Part shown: one piece after another, positions 9,300 to 19,372 of the stretch
Numbering within the stretch: position 1 is the first letter of the stretch
Layout of the letters: each line of letters starts with the position of its first letter
NCBI GenBank assembly: GCA_023429135.1
Contig: JAEYWD010000021.1
Coordinates: forward strand, 5,120-69,119
From: Bacteroidota bacterium
GTDB taxonomy: Bacteria; Bacteroidota; Bacteroidia; Bacteroidales; JAAUTT01
DNA: 64,000 nucleotides
Reading direction: 5' to 3'
The notes under the pieces: model-generated
What the model saw: the letters and a program-made list of their open reading frames with translations, nothing else
The model's database searches: none
Told to the model about the DNA's origin: nothing
Translations under genes and position numbers: made by a program

Positions 9300-10067
9300 T
9301 TATTTCTTAACCACAACAATTGTCTGGAACATTGCCAGGTACCTGTTGAAGGGATTCAACATTGCTTCGAGCCATCTGAATGGGCGGAACGTCCATCCCG
9401 GTAGGGGCGATTTAAAGGTAAGTCCGCCGGTGATCAGATAAGCAAAGGGTGTATGGTGTTTGACTTTTTCTCTGGAGAATGAAGGGAACTCAGATTTAAA
9501 GGTGCCGTAATCGCGCGTAAAAATAATCCAGGGCAGAGCTCCATTGGCACCTGAAAGGGGACCACTTGTCGGAAAACTCCAGCTATTAGTTTCGGGATCG
9601 AAATTTTCGTGGTGGAAGTTCTTGAAGATAAATCTTGAAAATGAAGTGTTGGCAGGTTCTATCATGATAATTTTTCCACCTGTTTTTAATACCCGTAGAG
9701 CCTCACGGAAAAAACTTCTGCAATCGGGGATGTGATGAAGAACATCTATCATTAAAATTGCCGAGAGTTCGTTGTCGCCAAAAGGCATTTGTTCACCTGA
9801 GAATGTTAGGTCGCAATGTGGAAAAGGTAAAATGTCGGAGGTGACTATGCTTGGATTTAACTCTTTTAGAAACCCACCGCCAGAGCCAATTTCAACAATT
9901 TTTCCCTTAGGTAATCCTTCGGTTTCCTTTAGCATTGATGTATACCAGTCAACATAAAGTTTTTTCAGGAATTTTTTGCGAAGTATAATTTCCCGGTGTT
10001 GCAGCGTTGTTGAAGGAGCGTCGAGATCCCCGGCTTTCTTTTCTTTTAAAAACGACAGAAGTTTCAA
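9300..10067 (-). CDS. Class I SAM-dependent methyltransferase
   Basis: Cytosolic methyltransferase of the Methyltransf_11 type; substrate unknown. The 255 residues show motif I KIVEIGSGGGFLKEL (about 57-71), a motif II-like IVTSDILPFPHCDL, the AILMIDVLHHIPDCRSFFREALRVLKTGGKIIMIEP stretch (about 103-139, quoted here as its landmarks DVLHHIPD and LKTGGKIIMIEP), and a long C-terminal region (about 140-255) with tryptophan- and proline-rich segments that may form the substrate cap. It is read in the same direction as gcvH but starts 100 bases past the gcvH stop and beyond a terminator-like hairpin, so it is probably a separate unit. The context does not reveal the substrate. Confidence 0.85.
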   Translation of the reverse strand: MKLLSFLKEKKAGDLDAPSTTLQHREIILRKKFLKKLYVDWYTSMLKETEGLPKGKIVEIGSGGGFLKELNPSIVTSDILPFPHCDLTFSGEQMPFGDNELSAILMIDVLHHIPDCRSFFREALRVLKTGGKIIMIEPANTSFSRFIFKNFHHENFDPETNSWSFPTSGPLSGANGALPWIIFTRDYGTFKSEFPSFSREKVKHHTPFAYLITGGLTFKSPLPGWTFRPFRWLEAMLNPFNRYLAMFQTIVVVKK

Positions 10068-10122
10068 ATCTAATAGTAATTAAGTATTATGAACTAAGCA
10101 TCAGCCGGGTAAAAATAAAAAA

Positions 10123-10145
10123 AGCGGAGATAAGAAACCCCCGCT
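10123..10145 (-). terminator. Likely terminator of gcvH
   Basis: On the minus strand a stem AGCGG / CCGCT (10141-10145 with 10123-10127), with a 13-base loop, is followed by seven Ts, 23 bases beyond the gcvH stop. The stem is only 5 bp, so it is moderate evidence for termination between gcvH and the methyltransferase gene. Confidence 0.55.
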
Positions 10146-10167
10146 ATTATTTTTTATTTTGAAGAAT

Positions 10168-10548
10168 TTATGCTCCAATCATGTCCTGGTATGCTTTAGC
10201 ATCCATCAGGTCGTTGAGTTCTTCAGGTTTTTCGAAAACAACTTTTACCATCCAGCCTTCACCATATGGATCTTTATTTACAAGCTCAGGATTATCTTCA
10301 AGCTTGGAATTCACTTCCACAATACGGCCCGAAACCGGCATAAACAGGTCCGAAACAGTTTTTACTGCCTCAACAGTTCCAAAAACTTCTTCTTTTTCAA
10401 GGTTTTCGTCCAATGTTTCAATTTCGATGAAAACTATATCGCCAAGTTCGCCCTGGGCATAGTCGGTAATTCCTACATAACCTTCTTTACCTTCTATACG
10501 GATCCATTCATGATCTTTGGTATACTTCAAATTCTGGGGGATATTCAT
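10168..10548 (-). CDS. gcvH: Glycine cleavage system H protein
   Basis: Lipoyl carrier protein that shuttles the aminomethyl group between the P, T and L proteins of glycine cleavage. I chose the ATG at 10546-10548, giving 126 residues that begin MNIPQNLKYTKDHEW, the standard N-terminus; a start further upstream adds 16 residues with no family counterpart. The lipoyl-lysine site is GTVEAVKTVSDL with K63. It follows sprA in the ruvA-sprA-gcvH order seen in other Bacteroidota. No other glycine cleavage genes are nearby, so the link to sprA is positional rather than functional. Confidence 0.96.
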   Translation of the reverse strand: MNIPQNLKYTKDHEWIRIEGKEGYVGITDYAQGELGDIVFIEIETLDENLEKEEVFGTVEAVKTVSDLFMPVSGRIVEVNSKLEDNPELVNKDPYGEGWMVKVVFEKPEELNDLMDAKAYQDMIGA

Positions 10549-10593
10549 GTCAAGAATTTTTTTATGTTTTATTCTGTGTTTAAAAAGAAAGGT

Positions 10594-10601
10594 CAAAAAT
10601 A
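10594..10601 (-). promoter_or_regulatory. Possible gcvH promoter (-7 element)
   Basis: Read on the minus strand, TATTTTTG (TAnnTTTG) lies about 45 bases upstream of the gcvH ATG, in the gap after the sprA stop. No convincing -33 TTTG is seen at the usual distance, so this is tentative; gcvH may also be read from the sprA transcript. Confidence 0.35.
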
Positions 10602-10627
10602 ACCAAATTTATTCAATGGAAAAACTG

Positions 10628-13600
10628 CTATTGAACAAGTGTGAACCGAACGCTGAAACCAATATTTGTATTGGCAGTAGGGTAGGAGATGGATGTAAAT
10701 GGTTTGTTTACAATACGATCGTAGAAGAAACGGAGGTTAAAACTTTCGGAAAGGTTATAATCGGCCGAAAATTTAACTGTAACAACATTTTGACCCTGTG
10801 CAGCCTGTGGAGCTCCTTCCAACTTGCGGATAATTACTTTGTTGTCGCGTATGGAAACGTCGGCGGCAAGGTTGAGATCGCTCTTGAACGATTTTTGCCC
10901 GTCGCCCGATTTTAATATAAACTGAACATCCTTGAACTTGTAACCGCTACCGATAACAATGTCGTTGTTACTTGTTTCCGTAACCTGGTAACTCGAAAGG
11001 CTCAGGTTAACATTTCGCGTTCTTCGTAACTCAAAACGGGTCGAAAGAGAGTTTTTCCATGCTACGTCAACGTTAATAAGCGGGCCAAACTGTTCGGAGA
11101 TGGAAACGGAGTTGATTTCCAGAGGTCCCAGAAAATTATTTTGCAGGTCGCGTAAATTGCTCAATCCTCTTTCGATATTAGGATCGGCGAAAAAATCGGT
11201 ATTCGACAGGTAACTTCCAATATTGTAAGTTGATTTATAGGAATGGTTCAAGTTAACCGACCGGGCAAACTTCTTAATAAATTCAAGCTTTGAAAGTCCG
11301 TCAAAAGTTATACGCCAGTTTGGTCGCATGTCCCAGAAAGTAGGAATGCTTTTCAGCTTCACATTCTCGGGACTCGTCCCTCCGTAGGCTGCTAAAAATG
11401 CCGAGATTAAAACCTGCTGCGCATTTTCGTTATATCCGTCGGCAACACCATCGACTATTCGAGGGTCGTAGGCCTCGTCAATTTTATGTCTTTCTTCAGC
11501 TAAACGACTAATAATCCGATATCTGTTTTCTTTGAATTTCTCGAAAGTTGGAGAGTTTTCATAGTTTTTGCTGGTAAATCTTTCGAATGCACTTCCGAGG
11601 GAAATGATGGTCATACTGAAATTGCCATTCCGGGTATATCCCCGTGTATCGTCAGGGAAGGCGCCGGTTAATGAGTCGGCAATCCAGTAGGAGCTTTCAT
11701 TCCGGGAGTAAGTACGAAGGCCATTCAGCTCCACTTTAAATCCGGGGAAAGGCTCAAAAAGAATGCGGCCGGTAAATGTCTCATTATGTGTCATTATAAA
11801 TGGCGAATTCTGATATTGGCTTGTTGTAATCCATCCATATTCTGTCGCCGCCTTGCGAGCAAAATCATTATCCTGATAACCGAGGATAAATGGCAGTCCG
11901 GGAGCGTACATACTGCCGTCGCTAACCATTCCGAAAAGCTTTGTATTTTTATTGTAGCCTGGAAGGATGGTTCCCTGTGTTTGCGAATAGGTGAGCGAAA
12001 TGTTTTTTATCCCTAATAAAATGCGTGTCGTGTTTTCAAGAATAAAAACAAAGGGACTTGGGTTAACTTCTACCGTACCTTCGACTAAAACCCTGGCATT
12101 ATTCAAACTGCTATCGGGTGTGAACTCTATTTTGTTTTCGTTTACAATGGTGGTTTTACCCTTTACTTCTTTGTTGTCTTTGTCGAAAAATTTAACGTTT
12201 ACCTCATCAGTCGATAGTTTGTGAAATACAATTTTAGGCTCGCCGGCTGTTAAAACCATGCTACTGCGTTCGTAGATAACTTTTTTGGTTTTCTTTTTCT
12301 GTTCCTGTTTCCGGTTTGCGGGCTGTAGCAGTCTTTTAAAATAAGGTACTTTGTTATATAAGGTGGTCATGTTCATCTGGCCACTTATCTGGAAAGTATT
12401 TGAGTTCTTTATGGTATTACCAATATTATATTCATTTTGAGGAGCAACATCCCATCCGTATGTAGCCGTGTACCTTACATTCGATGATGTCCAGTCGAGC
12501 CAGGGGAACTTATTTAATGGCAGGTTATAGGTAACATTGATGTCGTGAAAATATTGAGTTGTTCGACCCATGCTAAGGATTTCGCGCCACACATATTCTT
12601 TCCATAAATCGTATTCTTCTTTATGATAGCGGCTTACCACGTTAATGGAGGTCGGCTCGTCAATACGAGCAATATTGGAAGCTGTAAAGTCAATTCTGAT
12701 GGAACGGGTAAGGTCGTAGCTGAATTCATAATTCCGGTTCCATAAAAAGTCTTTACTTACGGTAGGAATAACAGCGCCTCCATAGTTATTTATGTCGCGG
12801 TTTAGCATCTCCCTGTAGTAACGGCTAATTTCGGTATTGAAGCCCAACGTTGTCGGCCCAAGGTTGAAGTTGAAATCCTTAACCAATCGCAGGAATTTAT
12901 TATTCAGAATTTTGACTTTCTGGAAAGGCTGAATTGTTTTAGGCCTTCCGGTATAATTATACATGATGCTTCCATGATAGCGTTTGTCGATGTATCGTTC
13001 CACATTGATGTTATAGCTATAAGTTTCGTTAAAAGCATAATTGAACGACCAATTCGATATGTCGTAAAAATGGGGTTTTCCCTCCATTTTATTAATGCGG
13101 ACATTTGTAAAGTTCAAACTTCTACGGCGTGTATAGTCGCGCGAAATTTTAATGATACTATCCCGTTCAGCTTTGCTGCGCGCATTGTCCAACGCTGCCT
13201 GAAGAGGTATATCCGGGTCGGTGGGGTTGTATTCGGGGTCGGTAAACGACTCGGAAAAGCCAATATACATGGGCAGTTGAACTCCCGATTTTTCCGGGAA
13301 GAATTTTCCTAATTCAAGGTTCGACGAAATGTCGTACGAGTTGATTTCAACCTTGCTGCGTTCGTTCACTTTTTGGTCGATACTCCCAAATCCTGGTTTT
13401 AAGGTACTCCCGGCGACGCTTACGGTACCAAGGTCGGCAAGTTTTGTAATCATGCGTGCGTTAGCGGCCCAACCTCCTTTTTCATTGAAATTCGTTAAAC
13501 GAAGCTCATTTACCCAAATTTCAGCACTTCTTGCAGTACCTTCTTTACTTGCTGTTTTTGGGTAACGAACACCAATCATCATAGTGCGGATATTGCTCAG

Positions 13601-16600
13601 GTTTGGATTTCCGCAGATATAGTAATTATAAGGCCGGCCATCAATTGAATAAGGGAAAACAGTTGTATAGGTTATGTTTGAATTCGAGGCGCGCATCATA
13701 TCGTTTCGGGCTTGCTTTAGGCGTTGAAGATCTTCGAATGAAAAGTCGATACGATTTTCTTCAGGCCAAACAGCACGTCTGTCTTCATCGTCTTCATCTA
13801 CATAATCGCTTTTGTGTGGAGTGAGTTTTAAGGGTACTTCAATTTCGTAGTAGTTATTACGGTAATCGGATCCCATGCGGATGAATACTGTCATTTCGTT
13901 GTCATTCAACTCGGTTCCCGGAATTCTCTCGGCATGAACTTCCATTTGAAGGCGCTTGTACTGACGAACATCGAGATTTATAGTTTTGTAAGCTGCACGG
14001 GCGTCGCCATTTACCAAGTCCTGAACCTTCAGAACCATCGACTGCTCGTTTAATTGGGTGAGTTGTGGGTTTTGAGGATCGATTACCCGGTCGATACCCG
14101 GAGGAAGTACGTAGTTTACCGGCTTTTTGGTTGAATTTTCTTCAATATTTACCGAGGCAATTTCAAAAGTTCCGTCCGATTCTTCAGGTATCGAAACGCC
14201 TTCACCACCCTGGCGCATCGAAAGATTATATTTTCTCCATTCTCCTCTAACCAGTTCAAGTTTTGCAAAACGCAAAATAACTGAATCCTCGAATCCTTTC
14301 AAGAACATACGCATGAAGCGAATCGACTTAAAATCCTGAATTGACCCAACTACTTTTTCGGGATCCGAAATCGGAATCCGGAACTGTAACCAGCGCACTT
14401 CGGTTTGTTTTTGCCCTGCTTCAGTTTCTTCGGATATTTCGTAGCTTACAATATCGGTGATGTAATTTTTACCTACTTCCTTAAGGGCCTCGCGCGAAAT
14501 GTCAACTGAGTATTGATAATAGCTTTCATTCTCGCTCAGGGTATTGTCTCGGTTAATATCTTCGGAGTTTGGCAGACTGGTTCCCGAAGCGGTAGCATCG
14601 GTATTAGCCTCCAGAGCAGGAGAGTTTCCTTCGTAGCCGTTATAACGTTTGTAGCGTTCCAGAATTCCCAATTTCTGGTCATCATAGTCAGAGCCCCGGT
14701 AATAATGGAAGTTGTCATTCGAGGGGTCGTTCAGGATCTGTTCTAGGGAAGCCTGGTCGGTTACCCGGTTTTTTACCGAATCGAGAAAACTTGCAAAGAA
14801 CTGTTTTTCATCGGTGTCCGACAGACCGTCTAAACCAATATCCTGGTATTTGCGGCTACCCGGATCGTTATCGAAAGCATTGGTAAGCGATTGAGAAGTA
14901 ATATCAGGAACACGTCCCCATTTTGTAGAATCAACATTCTGCACAAGTTCATTTTTGGGGAAGCCGTTTTCGAAGCTTTTACGTGAATCTTTCAGCACAT
15001 CTTCTGAAACATTTCCAAGGTTGAAATATAATTTTCCTTTGTTTTTGCCTACTGAATCGGAAACATAAGGGTCCATCACCCAAAATTCAATAAATTGCAC
15101 ATTTGCAGCTTCGAAATCATTGGTGAGCACTTCGCGCATCATACCACCCCAGCGATCTTCAGGATTGAGGAGCTTACCGTTCGTGTCAAGATTCAGGTCG
15201 TAGTTATAAGGACCTCTTTCTTTGGGATAATAGGCAACGTTTAAAATCTGCAGTGTAGAAGGTAAATTACTAGGATTGGAAACATTTTTGAATATCTCTT
15301 TTTCCTGAACCTCTCTCACAAAAGGACTGGATTTTGCAATTTTATTGTTTTTGATGTGTGCAGGCGTAGCTGAGGTGTTCCGAAGGAACAAAGGATCGAT
15401 CACATACCAGGCAAGTTTTGCACGATTATATCCGGTTCTTATATCGTTGGTAAGCGATGCTTCCGGAAACAAATCGTTTTGTCCTTGAGGTGTACTTGCC
15501 AGCGACCAGGCTGGGTACGACTTCATTTCGTAAGAGGTCTCACTTCCTTCAAAATCGTCGATATAAGCGGCTCCCGATTTTGTTATGTGCTTAGAGTGTC
15601 CCGGAATTAAATGAGCAAATTCGCCCTCGAATGTAAACGAAGAGGGCTCTTTGGTTTGAATTAGCGGTAATTTATCAATAAGCGTAGTGAGGAGTTGCGA
15701 TTTTGCTGTATAGGTTCCGTTCAATCCCCAAATTGTATTCGAAATGGGTTCGTCACCAATATTTACTTTCTGCGTGAGCGGACGTTCTGATAAGTGCAGA
15801 ATTGTACCTCCAAGAACAAAGTTTTCGTTGAATTTATAATCCAAATGCGTTCCGAGCAATGTTTTGGTTTGGATATTAAACAGGGAATTGCTCTCGAGTG
15901 AAATTTTTATCGGGGTGCCCGACTCCAACAATCCCTGGTTGATAATTTTAACACGCCCCAACATGTAATCCACGGTGTAATCAATGTTTTCGGCAAGCTT
16001 CATCCCCCCGGCAGTAACAACTACCGATCCCTGAGGAACGTTTGGCGCATTCAGCGATATTTCGGAGCTGGACGACGACTGATACCGGCCCCGGATTTTA
16101 AACTTGTTGCGTTCTGCCTCCAGCCGGGCTTTTGTTTGAGTGGAGTCGTAGAGATCAGTAAAAATATATTTTTTTCTTCTCGCGGGATCTATTCCTTTAC
16201 CTTCGAGGTATTTGTCCAATGTGCTTCCGAATGGTTCCAGGGTATTAAAGAAAATCCTCCCATTCGATTCATTTATGGTAATGAGCGGCACATAGTCGAA
16301 AACACCATCAGGAACAGGGTCGTTTTGGCTGTTAACTTTATCCATCTCCAGAGCACGAATCAGGATTTCTCCATTTGTTTCCTTTTCGGGAATATAGTTT
16401 ATAGCATTTCCTGTTTTGTCGTCCTGGTAAAGTACGTGAAGCTCAAAATCTTCTTTGGTGACCTGGTAAGCCCCAATGGCGTAAACGTTTTTCATCATCA
16501 GGTCCCAGATGGGTAATTTGGGAGTGAGATTTGTGGGCTTAATAAGTTTAAGTACCAGCGCCTGGGGAGCTGTTATACCGGATGTTGATAATTCACCTAC

Positions 16601-18031
16601 CCTGTAAGTTTTACCCATATAGATGTATTCGAACGCTACAGCTAAAACCTCGTCGGAGTTTAAGGCTGTATTTAAAGAGATATAACCCAGTTTTTCGTTC
16701 AATGTATATTCTCTCTCGTTGAGTCGACGTGCATTTTCAACTTTTTCAAAGTCCTGTCCCAGGTAAAAACCATTTAAAGCTCCAAGTTTGTTACTTACAA
16801 CATTTATTTCGCGGGCAGAGTAACTGTTGATCACCGAATTGTAAAGTCCGTTTCTTTCGTTGTATGGCAAAGTTATGTTTCCTAATGCCGGTTGAAATTC
16901 AGGAATGGTATTATGCACTATATTTTCAGCCAGATCCATAAAAGCAACTATGTTTCTGGTGTTTTCGTAGTTGCTGCTTTTATTGGTTACATAAACTTCG
17001 AGTTTTGTAATGGTAACTCCCGAAGTTATCGTGGGCAGTGATTTTAAAGCGTTTTCGTAATTGTTTCTGAAGTATTGAGCCAGAAAGAAATGCTTATTAG
17101 CATCGTACTGATCAATAGGTAACTCAAACTCCTCCTGCTGGGCGCCGCCTTTTACCTCAATTACACTCGATTCTCCTTTCTGCTGCGAGATTACAGTTGT
17201 CATGTAAAGTTTTCCAAACTGCATTTCGGTTTTTAACCCGAACAAACTCTGACTCCCTGTGATTAATGACCCGGTAAGCGGAAGAGAAACATTACCTGCT
17301 TCAATTTTCTTAATGATCTCATCTTCTTTTCCGTTGTATTCCAGTTTGGTTTTATTTTCGAAATCGAATGTTGCTTCCGTATTGTAATTAACTCCCAGTT
17401 TCATTTTGTCACCAATAGATCCGGTAACATTCATCTGAATTTTTTCCTGGAAATCGAAGGTGGTAGTTTTTCGCAATCTTTCACTAATGTTGGGGTTGTT
17501 GATTTTTGATGTATTTATCCCAAATATCAACTCGGCTGATCCTTGCGGAACAATGTTAATGGTGCTGGTTCCAAATATTTTGTCAAATGCTTCTCCGCCA
17601 ATATTAATGCTTTTCAGTAGCGGAGACCTCCGGTCTACGGTTTCGCTTTTGCTTCTTTGTTTCCAGTAATCGCGCTTTGTCGACTGAAATTCGTAAGCTT
17701 TATATTCGTTCAGACTCATCGAATAAGAAGGAGTGTAATCGAGCTTGCCAACTTTCTCCGAGAATTTATATTCGTTTGTTTTAGGGTCGTAATCAACCGA
17801 GCGTGAAATATTGGGAGGGGTTTGCAGAAATAATAGCGGCTCTTTTTGATAGGTTGAATAAGGTAACCTGTTATTTCTGAAATTATACCGTTTTTCGAGT
17901 TCAGTCCGGGCTGTTGTATCTTTTGATGTTGAGGAAGTATCGGGAGTTTGAGAAAAAGAATTGACAATTGGGATCGCTGCAAGTAAAAATGCGCAAACAA
18001 TTTTTGAGGATATAGAAAGAAAATTGTCCAA
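10628..18031 (-). CDS. sprA: Cell-surface protein SprA, type IX secretion translocon
   Basis: Giant outer-membrane beta-barrel (36 strands in the solved Flavobacterium structure) that is the conducting pore of the type IX secretion system and is needed for gliding in gliding species. The 2467 residues are in the expected range of about 2400. Residues 1-28 form a signal peptide (hydrophobic IVCAFLLAAIPIVNSF, cut after FSQ). Typical features: early PPNISRSVDYDPKTNEY segment, GNVSLPLTGSLITGSQSLFGLKTEMQFGK-type strands, the YIDDFEGSE motif (about residue 810), and aromatic-rich alternating strands to the terminal residue, which ends FSVRFTLVQ as an outer-membrane barrel should. It is intact. It follows ruvA after 17 bases and precedes gcvH, the conserved Bacteroidota order. 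Other T9SS genes (gldKLMN, porV) are not in the window. Confidence 0.95.
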   Translation of the reverse strand: MDNFLSISSKIVCAFLLAAIPIVNSFSQTPDTSSTSKDTTARTELEKRYNFRNNRLPYSTYQKEPLLFLQTPPNISRSVDYDPKTNEYKFSEKVGKLDYTPSYSMSLNEYKAYEFQSTKRDYWKQRSKSETVDRRSPLLKSINIGGEAFDKIFGTSTINIVPQGSAELIFGINTSKINNPNISERLRKTTTFDFQEKIQMNVTGSIGDKMKLGVNYNTEATFDFENKTKLEYNGKEDEIIKKIEAGNVSLPLTGSLITGSQSLFGLKTEMQFGKLYMTTVISQQKGESSVIEVKGGAQQEEFELPIDQYDANKHFFLAQYFRNNYENALKSLPTITSGVTITKLEVYVTNKSSNYENTRNIVAFMDLAENIVHNTIPEFQPALGNITLPYNERNGLYNSVINSYSAREINVVSNKLGALNGFYLGQDFEKVENARRLNEREYTLNEKLGYISLNTALNSDEVLAVAFEYIYMGKTYRVGELSTSGITAPQALVLKLIKPTNLTPKLPIWDLMMKNVYAIGAYQVTKEDFELHVLYQDDKTGNAINYIPEKETNGEILIRALEMDKVNSQNDPVPDGVFDYVPLITINESNGRIFFNTLEPFGSTLDKYLEGKGIDPARRKKYIFTDLYDSTQTKARLEAERNKFKIRGRYQSSSSSEISLNAPNVPQGSVVVTAGGMKLAENIDYTVDYMLGRVKIINQGLLESGTPIKISLESNSLFNIQTKTLLGTHLDYKFNENFVLGGTILHLSERPLTQKVNIGDEPISNTIWGLNGTYTAKSQLLTTLIDKLPLIQTKEPSSFTFEGEFAHLIPGHSKHITKSGAAYIDDFEGSETSYEMKSYPAWSLASTPQGQNDLFPEASLTNDIRTGYNRAKLAWYVIDPLFLRNTSATPAHIKNNKIAKSSPFVREVQEKEIFKNVSNPSNLPSTLQILNVAYYPKERGPYNYDLNLDTNGKLLNPEDRWGGMMREVLTNDFEAANVQFIEFWVMDPYVSDSVGKNKGKLYFNLGNVSEDVLKDSRKSFENGFPKNELVQNVDSTKWGRVPDITSQSLTNAFDNDPGSRKYQDIGLDGLSDTDEKQFFASFLDSVKNRVTDQASLEQILNDPSNDNFHYYRGSDYDDQKLGILERYKRYNGYEGNSPALEANTDATASGTSLPNSEDINRDNTLSENESYYQYSVDISREALKEVGKNYITDIVSYEISEETEAGQKQTEVRWLQFRIPISDPEKVVGSIQDFKSIRFMRMFLKGFEDSVILRFAKLELVRGEWRKYNLSMRQGGEGVSIPEESDGTFEIASVNIEENSTKKPVNYVLPPGIDRVIDPQNPQLTQLNEQSMVLKVQDLVNGDARAAYKTINLDVRQYKRLQMEVHAERIPGTELNDNEMTVFIRMGSDYRNNYYEIEVPLKLTPHKSDYVDEDDEDRRAVWPEENRIDFSFEDLQRLKQARNDMMRASNSNITYTTVFPYSIDGRPYNYYICGNPNLSNIRTMMIGVRYPKTASKEGTARSAEIWVNELRLTNFNEKGGWAANARMITKLADLGTVSVAGSTLKPGFGSIDQKVNERSKVEINSYDISSNLELGKFFPEKSGVQLPMYIGFSESFTDPEYNPTDPDIPLQAALDNARSKAERDSIIKISRDYTRRRSLNFTNVRINKMEGKPHFYDISNWSFNYAFNETYSYNINVERYIDKRYHGSIMYNYTGRPKTIQPFQKVKILNNKFLRLVKDFNFNLGPTTLGFNTEISRYYREMLNRDINNYGGAVIPTVSKDFLWNRNYEFSYDLTRSIRIDFTASNIARIDEPTSINVVSRYHKEEYDLWKEYVWREILSMGRTTQYFHDINVTYNLPLNKFPWLDWTSSNVRYTATYGWDVAPQNEYNIGNTIKNSNTFQISGQMNMTTLYNKVPYFKRLLQPANRKQEQKKKTKKVIYERSSMVLTAGEPKIVFHKLSTDEVNVKFFDKDNKEVKGKTTIVNENKIEFTPDSSLNNARVLVEGTVEVNPSPFVFILENTTRILLGIKNISLTYSQTQGTILPGYNKNTKLFGMVSDGSMYAPGLPFILGYQDNDFARKAATEYGWITTSQYQNSPFIMTHNETFTGRILFEPFPGFKVELNGLRTYSRNESSYWIADSLTGAFPDDTRGYTRNGNFSMTIISLGSAFERFTSKNYENSPTFEKFKENRYRIISRLAEERHKIDEAYDPRIVDGVADGYNENAQQVLISAFLAAYGGTSPENVKLKSIPTFWDMRPNWRITFDGLSKLEFIKKFARSVNLNHSYKSTYNIGSYLSNTDFFADPNIERGLSNLRDLQNNFLGPLEINSVSISEQFGPLINVDVAWKNSLSTRFELRRTRNVNLSLSSYQVTETSNNDIVIGSGYKFKDVQFILKSGDGQKSFKSDLNLAADVSIRDNKVIIRKLEGAPQAAQGQNVVTVKFSADYNLSESFNLRFFYDRIVNKPFTSISYPTANTNIGFSVRFTLVQ

Positions 18032-18048
18032 TTTCTATTCAGAAAGGT

Positions 18049-18639
18049 TTATAAGTTTTTCAAAGCTTGTTTCACCAAATCTTCCACACTATGCTGAGCT
18101 CCGGTTGAAATAATTTTTTCCAGCACTTTTTCGACCGCCGATTTGGAAAAACCCAACGTAACTAATGCATTTAACGCTTCGTCTTTGTTTCTATTGTCTT
18201 TAAGGAGGAAATTTTCATCACCCGTTAAATCGGATCCAAGTTTGTCTTTGAGGTCAACAATAATTCTCTGAGCCGTTTTTATGCCAATTCCTTTGATGTT
18301 TTTCAGGGTATTCACATTGGCATCGGCAATAGCTTTGCGGATTTCCTCAGGATTCATGGACGAAAGCATCATTCGTGCCGTGTTTGCTCCTACTCCCGAA
18401 ACTGTAATTAACGCCCTGAAAATTTCCCTTTCTTTCTTTGTATAAAATCCAAAAAGGAGATGAGCATCCTCCCTGATTACCTGATGGATGAATAAATTGC
18501 AATTTTCTTTGTTGGCAAGCGTGTTAAGCTCACTGTAGGTATAAAGTGAAATTTGAATTATATAACCCATTCCACCAACCTTGATAACAGCGTAGGCGGG
18601 AGTCAGGTCATGTAGTTTACCTTCGATAAATTCGTACAT
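18049..18639 (-). CDS. ruvA: Holliday junction branch migration protein RuvA
   Basis: DNA-binding subunit of RuvAB, which drives branch migration of Holliday junctions. The 196 residues include the OB-fold (1 to about 64, starting MYEFIEGKLHDL), the tandem helix-hairpin-helix domain (about 70-140, with LITVSGVGANTARMML and IKGIGIKTAQRIIVDLKDKL) and the C-terminal RuvB-binding three-helix domain (about 150-196, EALNALVTLGFSKSAVEKVL). The length is normal. It is the first gene of ruvA-sprA-gcvH; the sprA ATG lies 17 bases downstream, suggesting co-transcription although the functions are unrelated. Confidence 0.96.
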   Translation of the reverse strand: MYEFIEGKLHDLTPAYAVIKVGGMGYIIQISLYTYSELNTLANKENCNLFIHQVIREDAHLLFGFYTKKEREIFRALITVSGVGANTARMMLSSMNPEEIRKAIADANVNTLKNIKGIGIKTAQRIIVDLKDKLGSDLTGDENFLLKDNRNKDEALNALVTLGFSKSAVEKVLEKIISTGAQHSVEDLVKQALKNL

Positions 18640-18789
18640 AAGGTTTTTTATGTTTCAAGTAGCTAAAATACTAAAAATATGGTTATGGCTTGCTTTGCAG
18701 TTGAAAAAGAGAATAACATGACATTTAAATTCTGAATGAGGTGAAGGTTTTTAGTTATTTTTTATTTTTAGCAAACTAATAATTAAATC

Positions 18790-19326
18790 ATGGGAAGAGA
18801 ACCTCTTTTGTATGGCCTGGGTTGTTTGATGCTGCTTTTCAGTTGTAATAATCCATCCGGGAATTCTAAGGAACATTCAGGATTAGAAATGGTAACAAAG
18901 GCCGGTGAAAATTATATGCTTAGTAAATTGAAAGATGGACACGTTTCCAATAATAACGGAATTATTTCAATCTCAGATTCGGTTTTTAAATATGTTTTGG
19001 AAACAAAGGGCATTGTTTACGGAAGAATCGATGCTGATACCCTAACAGATGCAGTTCTGCCCGTTAAGGTCTTCCATGGAGTAGCTCCGTTGAGAGTGGA
19101 ACATATTGTTTTATTAAAATCGGAAGCAGGGTTTAATCATGTCGCAACAATGAATAATATTTTTAAGGTGAGGAGAATAGAAGATAATTCCATTATTGCT
19201 GAATATACTGATCTGCCTTTGGATTCACCTATTTACGGATGTACAGAATGTATCCGGGTATATAAATATAAATTGAATGAAGGAGGATTGACTAGGGTAG
19301 ATTCTCTGAAATATGCCGATAAATAA
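18790..19326 (+). CDS. Small lipoprotein of unknown function
   Basis: A 178-residue protein with a lipoprotein signal: MGREPLLYGLGCLMLLFSC, lipobox LFSC with C19 as the likely lipidated residue, followed by an Asn/Ser-rich linker. The mature part has an alternating strand pattern (VYGRIDADTLTDAVLPVKVF, VEHIVLLKSEAGFNHVATM) and a CTECIR motif with a CxxC pair near residue 155. I do not recognise the family. It is a single gene facing the susD gene of the neighbouring locus and shares a bidirectional terminator with it (19331-19351). A periplasmic or surface role is inferred only from the signal. Confidence 0.75.
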   Translation: MGREPLLYGLGCLMLLFSCNNPSGNSKEHSGLEMVTKAGENYMLSKLKDGHVSNNNGIISISDSVFKYVLETKGIVYGRIDADTLTDAVLPVKVFHGVAPLRVEHIVLLKSEAGFNHVATMNNIFKVRRIEDNSIIAEYTDLPLDSPIYGCTECIRVYKYKLNEGGLTRVDSLKYADK

Positions 19327-19330
19327 AAAA

Positions 19331-19351
19331 AGCTGCCGGATTCCGGCAGCT
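19331..19351. terminator. Bidirectional terminator between the lipoprotein gene and susD
   Basis: A near-perfect palindrome AGCTGCCGG-att-CCGGCAGCT with an A-run on the left and a T-run on the right, so it can stop transcription from both sides. It sits between two convergent genes. Confidence 0.9.
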
Positions 19352-19372
19352 TTTTTTATTTATCAGCATATT

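Noticed and set aside
10168..10596. Longer gcvH beginning 48 bases upstream
   Set aside because: The extra 16 residues have no counterpart in H proteins, whose N-terminus matches the ATG at 10548.
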